In this document: one piece after another, positions 56,399 to 64,000 of the stretch | Layout of the letters: the number at the start of each line of letters is the position of its first letter | Position numbering within the stretch: the first letter of the stretch is position 1 | DNA from: Trebouxia sp. TZW2008 | Lineage: Eukaryota; Chlorophyta; Trebouxiophyceae; Trebouxiales; Trebouxiaceae | Assembly (NCBI GenBank): GCA_002118135.1 | Contig: BDIU01000045.1 | Coordinates: forward strand, 124,001-188,000 | Direction of reading: 5' to 3' | DNA length: 64,000 bases | Notes under the pieces: generated by a model | Databases searched by the model: none | What the model was told of the DNA's origin: nothing | The model's input: the letters and a program-made list of their open reading frames with translations, nothing else | Program-made: the position numbers and the translations under genes

Positions 56399-59300
56399 TT
56401 AGACCCTGCGAGACTTTTCACTTCTGAGAACAAAGCAGTCCCTGAAGCTGGCAGCATCAAAATGAGACTGCTGCCTTTTCAGCGTGACAAACATCTTCAG
56501 CATGTCATTCCGCTTGACGGCAACCAAGCCATCATTCTGTTTGCCCAGCTTGACAGGGGCAAGCTTTTGTAGAAACTGAAGGACAACATCTCGAACAGGC
56601 CCTTGGAACCGTAGGGCACTGTTGGAGCCCTTCCCAGTCACTACCTGTCAAACACAAGCCACAGTCTGGGTGTGAATGGTGTTATCAATATCCTCATGCC
56701 CAAGTGACCTTTAAGTCTCAAATATGGTACACTGACTGAATGGTACTAAGCCACAATCTGCGTGGTGAGTTGTGCTATGGCGTTTCACACATGCTAGCAC
56801 AGGTGTGAAGTTTGTCTGGCCTCTTAGTCGTGTCTTGTCATGGCATGGGTCAACCACAGCATCAACACAGCACAGGCAGCCGCTGACAATCTTCAAGCCC
56901 TCTTTCTATATATGCATGCTGATGCTGAGCAACTGCAGATATTAAATCTTGTGCATTTTTGCTGCATGAGTTTCCATGCAAATGCTGTGAACTCAGGCAA
57001 CTACAGCATCAGAGACTTGGCGATCAGCGATATGCCGCAATATTGCACCTGGATGCACCACTCATGGGCTATCACATAGCAGAAAAATATGCCTCAAGGG
57101 CACATGCATATGCTGATGGTACTGTATGACTTGGAAAAGACAAGCTCCAACCCAACTCAAAAACATTTTGAGGGTCAAATCACTGTGTGTGAGAAAAGCT
57201 GGGCAATGCCTACTTTGGCTCAATCAGCAAAGCAGAAATTGCGCCTGCAAGACCTGCTGAGCAAAGCGCAAGTCGTGCAATGCAGGTGTTGCTGAGCAGA
57301 GCAGGAGTCATGTCTGCAGGACTTGGTGGGCACAGTACAAGCCGTGTCTGTGAAACTTGCTGAGCAATCCAGAAGTCATGTCTGCAGAGCATGCTGAGCA
57401 TAGCAGAAGATGTTTCTGCAGAAGATGCTGAGCAAAGCAAAACTCACGTCTACAAAGTTGAACACATTGGGCCCACCAGCAAGTCTGATGCAGGCCAAAG
57501 CCAGCCTGGCCCATGCCATAGTCAATGCATGTACAGTGATACCTGACAGTACAGTCAGTTGGTGAGCCGCCTGGCTGTGCTGAGCAAAGCAAAATTGTTG
57601 TGTGCTAAACTGAAGAACAGTGCAGGATGTTGTGCTTACCACCAAGTCTGATGCAGGCCAAACCCAGCCTGGCCCATGCCATAGTCAATGCATATACAGT
57701 AATACCTGACAATACGGTCAGTTGGTGAGCCGCCTGGCTGTGCTGAGCAAAGCAAAATTGTTGTGTGCTAAACTGAAGAACAGTGCAGGATGTTGTGCTT
57801 ACCACCAAGTCTGATGCAGGCCAAACCCAGCCTGGCGTCAGGAAATCGTGGTACAGGCTTCTGAGACCAGACAGCAGTGCCAGTTGAGAGCTCCAGTGAC
57901 CATAGCCATGCAGGTCTATGAAGGTCCTTTTCCATGGCCTGCAGCATAGCAATCACAATTGCAACCACTGTTATTGAAGGTGCAATGCAAGAGAACAGGT
58001 TGATCAGGTCAAAGGGGGTTGGAGTAGATACCTGCCATCTTGGGATCTGAACTTTGGTTGCATCTATAGAACTGGTGATTGGCAAGAACTGACCACGTCT
58101 AACGCAAGCATGTTAAGTATACAAAGAGGAAAAATGCCATGAAATAGTTGCGGATTTGAGGCAAATACCTGCCGTCTTGGGATCTGAAGATTGGCTGCAT
58201 CTCAAGAACTGGTGATTGGCAGAAGAGCTGGTCAGCTTGAGCCAGGGCTGCGGCAGGACGCCCTGCCCTGCCCCAGGATTCCATTGCGGCCTCTATTGTG
58301 CACAAGTGAGACACCACATCCAGTGGGATTCCCTTAGCAGTCATCTCATCATGTAACGCCTGCACAGCACATCAGGGCATTTGTATTTAAGAGCTAGTCA
58401 GCTTGAGCCAGGGCTGCTGCAGGGCGCCCTGCCCTGCCCCAAGACTCCACTGTGGCCTCAATAGTGCACAAATGAGACCACATCTAGATGGACTCCTTTG
58501 GCAGTCATCTCACTGTGAAATGCCTGCCCAGCAATCCACTACGTTTACATGCAAGGAGCCTACATGCAGTTTTATGAAGACAAAGAAGAGCATATTTAAG
58601 TGGTTCGGCCAGCCAACAAGGCTGATTGCATGTGTCATATAGTGACAATGACGATGTGTGTCACATTGGGCAGCATTTGTGTTGTCAAGCCTGAGTGTAT
58701 AATGTCACATGCTGCACAAAATAATAGGGGACACAAGATCCCAGGACAGCGAAGAAGCACCTGCACAGAAAGCAGCAATCGGGTTGCAGAAATTGCACTG
58801 ACCTCACAAAAACAATGTCCTCATATTGAGCGTTGTGTTGTCCAGAGACTGCAGTGCCTGTACTGGTGACATGATAGCACTAACAAAAAGACAGAAACAG
58901 GGTAGGGGCCACTGGCAGTCACTGGCAGAGCCCAGGAGCAATGCTGACAGCAGTCAAAACACCTGCACTTTTGTTACAGCAGAGGACAAGCAGTTGATGA
59001 ATGACACAGTCAAGGATGCTTTTACGATGGCTGTCAGAGCCCGTCAGCAGTCAAAAGTGAATGCTGCCTGGATGTTGCGCCTGTTCTGCACCTGTTGTGA
59101 ATGCAATGCGCTCACAACAAAATGCACCTGTATCGAGAAATCTGTGTACCTGCACTTTGGTGACGTCTCCCAGCTGGCTGTGGTAACACATGAGGGAGGT
59201 GTAGGTCACACTGTTGGGCTGAAGACCGGCAGCCTGCATGTCCTGCAGCACCTGGTACGCAGCGCTCATGTCTGCCGCTGCACCGTAGGCGTTCAGCAGG

Positions 59301-62300
59301 GTTGTGTAGGCCACCACTCCTGGTTCAACACCACTGTCTGCCATCTCTCGTAGTGCCTCTGCTGCCCTACAGCAATCACCACAATATCATCACAATGTTG
59401 CATAGCAGCTGCACCGTAGGCATTGAGCAGGGTTGTGTGGGCCACCACTCCTGGTTCAACACCACTGTCTGCCATCTTGCATAGTGCCTCTGCTGCCCTG
59501 CAAATGCAGTGAACTTCTTGATGCAGGGACACTGATCAGTCTCGTTGCATTGACAATGCAGTCTGCATGTCCTGCAGTACTTGATGGGCTGCACTCATTC
59601 CTACAGCTGCACCATATGCCATGAGCAGGCTTGTGTAGGCCACTACTCCTGGTTGAACATCACTGTCTGCCATCTCACGTAACGCCTCTGTTGCCCTGCA
59701 CATGTAATCAGCCTTGTTGGCTGGCTCAAAGCTGTGCAGCTGAGCTTACAAGGTACAGGATACAGACTCCGGTTGCCGCCGCACCCACCTGACACGCCGC
59801 CGTTTCCTCGGTTTCCAAAAAATAACTCAAAGCGTATCTTTGCCAGAACAGTTCAGCTTCCACCGACGCTACAGAGTGCAGGGTACAGGGCACCGAATAC
59901 TAGGTGCAGGGTGCAGGGTACAGGGTACAGGGTACAATAATCTCTTGATGTAAAGACTGCATTGGTTACCAAGAAAATGTCCTGACATCAAATTGTCCTT
60001 ACTCAGAAGTACCACTGTAGTCAGAATGCAGTGCTTGGTTCCCAGTTGCATTGTCCTTACATCAAGAAGGTTCTTATGTTGAGTGTCCTTATATTCAGAG
60101 ACTACTGTACTGGGTATTGGGTGCTGCCCTGACAAGCAGTCTGCATCCAGGTACAATCTTGTTTGCATTCAGAAGCTCCTTGTACTGCAGCCATTCCTTA
60201 CAATTGCCTAGCAGCAAATGGTGCAAGCGATGAAGTCAACATTGACTACAATAGCAGTAGCTTGACAGCTGTTGGCGCAGAAAGTGATTCCAGATCTGAG
60301 CAGAACAGAGTAGCTTGTCGGCTAGCAATGGCAAAAATAATCAAACTGGAGCAGGACAGCTGTAGCTCAACCGCTAGCAGTGCAAATAATGATTATATCA
60401 TGATTGTAAGCGCAGCTGTATGCTGACAGCTTAGAATGCAAAAGCTGGTAGTGTCTCAGGGCAGAACATCAGCAGCCTGACAAGTGATGCTTAAGACAGA
60501 TAGGACCAAATCTGCCAGATCGGCAGGGCATAGCAAAGGCCTGTATCAAGGAGCTTCACAGGCACGCCTCTGGCGTGCAGTATGTTGCGTGTCATGTCTG
60601 CAAATGATCTGATATCTTGCTGTATACCGATGAAAGACTCCCGTTCAGCAAAGAACAGAACCTTGCAGGGTGTTACTCAGCCCCAACTCAAACAGGAGCG
60701 CACCTGCCAAGCTGGAATGACATGGCATGAGCATGTGTTACGGAGTTGCACAAGTAAACATTTGCCATCTGGCTTGACTGCAATGATCTATTGCAGCCTC
60801 AGGCTGACAGAAAGACAAGCAGGAGCAGACCTGCCAGGCTGAAAAGACATGGCGTGAGCATGTATCAAGGAGTTCCACAGATAGGCGTCTGGCACAAGGC
60901 CTGCATTGCGCATGTCAGCCATAACAGCCCGCACCTCGCCAGCATCCCCAATCTTACTCCATGCACACGCTAGTGACGTCCACATGTGGCCTGACGGCTG
61001 CACACAAGCAACACATAATTCAACTGAGCCGCTAATCAGAAGACATAAGATGTTGCAATGCTCCATGCAAACGCCAGTGAAGCCAACATATGGCTTGACA
61101 GCTGCACATGCTCAACAACAGCAGAGGTTTAGAACATGTATCATTGAGATGAGCGGTTAAACAGAAGACATGAGCTGTTGCATTGCAGGTGAGTCCACAT
61201 GTGGCCTGATGGCCGCACGGAAGCAACAGAAGATTTGTACAGCAGACATGAGTTGTGGTCTTGCTCCATGCACATGTTGGGGAGATTCATTTCTGGCTTG
61301 ACGGCTGCATGTGGGTAATCAATTATGGGCTGTTGCATTGCTCCATGCATTTGGCGCTTGCACCTCGCCAGCATCCCCAGCTTTGCTCCACGCACATGCC
61401 AGTGACATCCACATCCGGCTAGAGGGCTGCTAGTAAGCAGCTGACACTGTTGGAGGATACAAACCTTGTGTTATTCCATGCACACACAAAACTAGTCCTA
61501 CTGTTCAGAAGTCAAGAGGTGTTGCATTGCTACATGCACATGCGAGGGAAGTCCACATGTGGCCTGATGGCTGCACATGATCAACAACAGCAGAGCTTCA
61601 CAATGTGTATCATGGGAATGAGCGGTGAGTCAGAAGACATGGGCTGTTGCATTGCTCCGTGCACATGCCAGTGATGTCCACATCTGGCATGTCGATTGCG
61701 CATGAGCAACAAAAGCAAAGGGTCAGAACATACAGTATGAACATGAGCAGTGGGTGAGAAGACATGGGTGGTTGCATTGCTTCATGCACATGCAGTTGGT
61801 ATCCACATCTGACATGTTCGTCGCGCATGAGCAACACAAGTAGAGGTTCAGGACGTATGTCATCTAACTGAGCAATTGCTCAGAAGACATGAGCTGTATT
61901 ACACAGGATGCGTAACATGCAAGAGGCTAGACACCATGCGCACAACAGCAGGGGATGCAGATGCAAAGTGGTTGGGATGCTCTGGCCTTGTAGCATCAAT
62001 TTGTTGCTGCTGAATCCTAACGAGTCATTGCATGCTGTCCAAGCAGTATGGCACAAATGGTGGACAAGCAAAGCAAAGTGGTCGGGTTGCTGTGGCCTTG
62101 CAGCATCAGCCCGTTGCCTGCTGAATCCTGACCTGTCTTTCAATGCTGTGCAAGCAACAAGACACAGACAGTGGTCAAGCAAGTGAGTGTAGTGGGATGC
62201 AGCGCCAAACCTTTGCCTGCTGAATCCTGACCTGTCATTGAATGCTGTTCAAGCAACAAGACACCATTGGAGGACAAGCAAGTGAGTATAGTGGGAATGC

Positions 62301-63714
62301 AGCGCCAGACCTTTGCCTGCTGAAACCTGACCTGTCATTGAATGCTAATCAAGAAACCATGGTGGACATGCATTCGTCGACTTGTTAAACACGCCCAGCT
62401 AGGCTTTTACTGGAGCAATCAACTATCTTTGAATGGACTGGCTCATGAGTACAGTGGGAATGCAGCAAGCTCACCACAGCCCCCTCGTCAATGACCTGCT
62501 GCATGATAGCAGCAGCTTTCTTTGGCTGCCGTGCGTCAGCAAAAGCGCTAATCATGCGGCCATACGTCGCAGCATCTGGACTGATCCCTGCTTGCCGCAT
62601 CTCTGATAGCAGGACCTGCAAGAGCACGACACATCACTCTTACTATGTACAGTTCAAGTCCTTTCAGAGACCCAGCAGTGGGGGAACAACACCATTCACA
62701 ACTGCAATGAGACAGTCTTTGGTGCTCCTCAACAGAGCATTGGGTGCAATGTCATGACATAATGGAGTATGGTTTGTCCTGAAGAGACAAGTATATGCTA
62801 TTAGGCATCATGACAGGTACCCCTGTAAGAAAAGGCAGTTCTTGACAGTGGGCAGAACACTTTGATGTGCTGTTATGCGTGGCCAGCTCCTGGCAAGTCA
62901 AGACGAAACAAGTGAGCTACCAATGGCATCAACATGCTGACTTGCTCGCAAGCCCTGCATGCTGACACTGTTGCTAGCTCAACATTGTTGACCTGATCGT
63001 TCTTAACCTGGCCGCTAATCACAGCATGACAAGAGCTGAATGACCATCAAGCCCATGCCCTGGACACACGCAAAGTGTGACCCTTCCCCAACACGAGAGC
63101 TGCAGAGGAAAGTGATTGCGATTGTGTTTCTGCAGCTGTTGAAACCAGACTTGATTTATGTGAATGCTTGTGCAGAACTGATCTCAGCCTCTTGAGAGGG
63201 GCCATACAGAGAAGAGCTGTACATGCTGTATTCCAAACCACCATGCACTACGCACTGTGTACCATGCAGCCTGTGCCAAGCACTACATACTACGTCTTAT
63301 GCGCTATGTACTATGCAATGCTCAGAGCCGACCTCAGCTTCCTGGGGCCGGCCACACTGGGTATGTGCATAACGGCAGCAGAGTAGTACAGGGCATTGGA
63401 CTGACACTGTTGGGCTGGCCCCTTTAACATCTTTCTGTTGTGGGGGCCCAACAGATGAATGACAGTGAAGTGTCTGTTGCTTGTTGAAAGCTGACCTCAG
63501 CTTCTTGGGGACGGCCACACCGAGTGTGTGCAGTAATGGCAGCAGAGTAGTGCAGGGCATTGGGCTGCACTCCATCCTCCACCATGTGCGCCATGCTGCG
63601 CCTGACCTCCACTGTGCTGCCTTGCTTGGCCCACGCCTTGATCAGGCTGGTGTAGGCTGACATGATGGGCGGCAATCCTGCTGCCTTCGCCCTCTCTAGC
63701 AGTTCCTCTATTGC
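56399..63714 (-). CDS. PPR-SMR protein (organelle RNA metabolism), 5' end beyond window
   Basis: Seven minus-strand exons are in phase: 63714-63496, 62615-62475, 60997-60831, 59366-59150, 58359-58169, 57938-57803 and 56644-56399 (TAA); 438 residues are visible. Pentatricopeptide units include AGLPPIMSAYTSLIKAWAKQ, VQPNALHYSAAITAHTRCGR, AGISPDAATYGRMISAFADA, AGLVPDAYLWNSLIHAHAMS, GVEPGVVAYTTLLNAYGAAA and LQPNSVTYTSLMCYHSQLGD. The end is an SMR domain: FIDLHGYGHWSSQLALL with the DLHG motif, then LVVVTGKGSNSALRFQGPV with the TGKG loop. PPR-SMR proteins bind or cut organelle RNA (plant GUN1, pTAC2, SVR7, SOT1). The subfamily and the plastid or mitochondrial address cannot be assigned without the N-terminus. 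The introns hold many copies of neighbouring exon ends. Confidence 0.9.
57470..57802 (-). repeat. Tandem ~168-bp copies of the SMR-gene exon 57938-57803 3' end
   Basis: On the minus strand, GGGTTTGGCCTGCATCAGAC followed by TTGGTGGTAAGC (exon end and donor) recurs at about 57631-57675 and, more diverged, at ~57475-57515. About 120 bp of intron lies between the copies. Confidence 0.9.
58010..58090 (-). pseudogene. Downstream copy of the PPR-gene exon 58359-58169 3' end
   Basis: Reading minus, ...CCAATCACCAGTTCTATAGA, GCAACC and CAGATCCCAAGATGGCAG precede GTATCTAC. This mirrors the real exon end (CAGATCCCAAGACGGCAG before GTATTTGC at 58169). Confidence 0.85.
58393..58530 (-). pseudogene. Upstream copy of the PPR-gene exon 58359-58169 5' part
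   Basis: The copy, on the minus strand, begins near GGGCAGGCATTTCACAG-GAGATGACTGCC and follows the exon through GGGGCAGGGCAGGGCG and GCCCTGGCTCAAGCTGAC. It is frameshifted and has a degraded acceptor. Confidence 0.8.
59398..59705 (-). pseudogene. Two upstream copies of the PPR exon 59366-59150
   Basis: Minus-strand copies around 59500-59398 and 59700-59560 encode MADSGVEPGVVAHTTLLNAY and MADSDVQPGVVAYTSLLMAY, with GGGCAGCAGAGGC or GGGCAACAGAGGC starts like the real exon (MADSGVEPGVVAYTTLLNAY). The second extends further into the unit. Confidence 0.9.
59866..59932. repeat. GGTACAGGGTACAGG short tandem repeat
   Basis: Imperfect GGGTACAG/GGTGCAG heptamers run up to the left end of the adjacent TIR element. 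Confidence 0.85.
59933..60109 (+). mobile_element. Short TIR element (MITE), fourth clear copy
   Basis: It starts TACAATAATCTCTTGATGTA and ends AGAGACTACTGTA. The internal order is conserved (GACTGCATTGGTTACCAAG, TGTCCTTACTCAGA, GTAGTCAGAATGCAGTG, TGCATTGTCCTTACATCAAG). It lies in an intron of the PPR-SMR gene. Confidence 0.82.
60545..60790 (-). repeat. Copies of the 3' end of PPR exon 60997-60831
   Basis: Minus-strand fragments resembling the exon end (CATGCTCACGCCATG, TTCAGCCTGGCAG before GTCTGC) occur at about 60705-60750 (CATGCTCATGCCATG, CCAGCTTGGCAG before GTGCGC) and more weakly at 60550-60580. Confidence 0.65.
61055..61830 (-). repeat. About eight copies of the PPR exon 60997 start (acceptor side)
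   Basis: The true exon begins, on the minus strand, CAG|CCGTCAGGCCACATGTGG followed by GCATGGAG. Copies with CCxTCAxGCCA-ATxTGxA and a GxGCATGGAGCAA block recur near 61060-61105, 61180-61222, 61265-61305, 61385-61425, 61530-61575, 61655-61705 and 61780-61830. Copies are ~100-130 bp apart with decayed acceptors. Confidence 0.8.
61985..62345. repeat. ~80-bp minisatellite (TTTGCCTGCTGAATCCTGAC unit)
   Basis: About four to five units contain GCCTGCTGAATCCTGACCTG, TCATTGAATGCTGTTCAAGC and AACAAGACAC, in the intron between PPR exons 62615-62475 and 60997-60831. No coding content was seen. Confidence 0.85.
63165..63450 (-). pseudogene. Two downstream copies of the PPR exon 63714-63496 3' end
   Basis: On the minus strand, CCAATGCCCTGTACTACTCT, then GCTGCCGTTATG and CCCAGGAAGCTGAG before GTCGGC (63410-63325), copies the real exon end (CCAATGCCCTGCACTACTCT, CCCAAGAAGCTGAG before GTCAGC). 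A second copy ends AAGAGGCTGAG before ATCAG at ~63180. Confidence 0.85.
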
Positions 63715-63754
63715 CTGCAGGCAATGATTCATTGATGATGATGATCAGGCTGAT

Positions 63755-63818
63755 GTAAGCTGACACAATGGGCAGCAGACCTGCAGCTTTGGCCCTCTCT
63801 AGCAGCTCTTCTATTGCC
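63755..63818 (-). pseudogene. Upstream copy of the PPR exon 63714 start
   Basis: Minus strand: TTGCCTGCAG|GCAATAGAAGAGCTGC reads AIEELLERAKAAGLLPIVSA, nearly identical to the real exon start AIEELLERAKAAGLPPIMSA. It diverges about 65 bp in. Whether this or the 63714 acceptor is used cannot be told from sequence. Confidence 0.85.
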
Positions 63819-64000
63819 TGCAGGCAATCAACATGATCACAATCTGATATGCAAACGCTGCAGCTTTTGTCTGCTGCTCAACTTTGACAGCTGCTTGGAA
63901 TGTGACAGTGCTTGAGATGCAGCAAATTAGATGCAGGCTTTGCACAAAAATATGTTCGCTTGACAAGCTTGACAAGATGGGCTGTAAATGGCAAAAGCTT

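Overview
The window is nuclear DNA of a photosynthetic eukaryote, most likely a green alga. Coding exons are short (15 to about 350 nt, with one 1.9 kb exon) and are split by GT-AG introns with strong CAG acceptors. The gene content is plant-like: a nuclear-encoded Ycf33/DUF751 plastid protein, an ATXR2-type SET/MYND methyltransferase, a PPR-SMR organelle protein, an EXS-domain protein, a plant-type small ATP synthase subunit and a tomosyn with a C-terminal R-SNARE. I assembled the gene models by reading exon ends on both strands and requiring codon phase to be conserved across every junction. I could not identify the species.

Layout, left to right: a mitochondrial carrier cut by the left edge (minus); Ycf33-like protein (plus); small ATP synthase subunit (minus); EXS/ERD1-like protein (plus, 5 exons); MRNIP-like zinc-finger protein (minus, 5 exons); ABHD1/3-type alpha/beta hydrolase (plus, 6 exons); ATXR2-like methyltransferase (plus), whose introns hold LINE debris; a 2.1 kb repeat-rich gap; a two-TM CRAL-TRIO (SEC14) protein (plus, 16.4-25.5 kb); a kynurenine/methionine-type aminotransferase (minus, 7 exons); a poorly resolved minus-strand cluster (a two-TM candidate and a small coiled-coil protein); a 968-residue BRCT protein (minus, 7 exons); tomosyn (plus, 22 exons, 36.5-54.2 kb); and a PPR-SMR protein (minus, 7 exons, 5' end beyond the right edge).

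The genes do not form a pathway. Several neighbours are head-to-head pairs that probably share short promoter regions: carrier/Ycf33, ATP synthase/EXS, MRNIP/hydrolase and BRCT/tomosyn. The two DNA-damage-type genes (MRNIP-like and BRCT) are not adjacent.

The most unusual property is structural. In tomosyn, PPR-SMR and SEC14, introns carry tandem, partly decayed copies of the adjacent exon ends, usually with their splice sites. One tomosyn exon start exists in four copies. A four-copy exon end carries four potential donors. A PPR exon start is repeated about eight times. Separately, a short TA-flanked terminal-inverted-repeat element occurs at five places, and one copy sits exactly on a tomosyn splice donor. 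These signals are reported individually in the findings.
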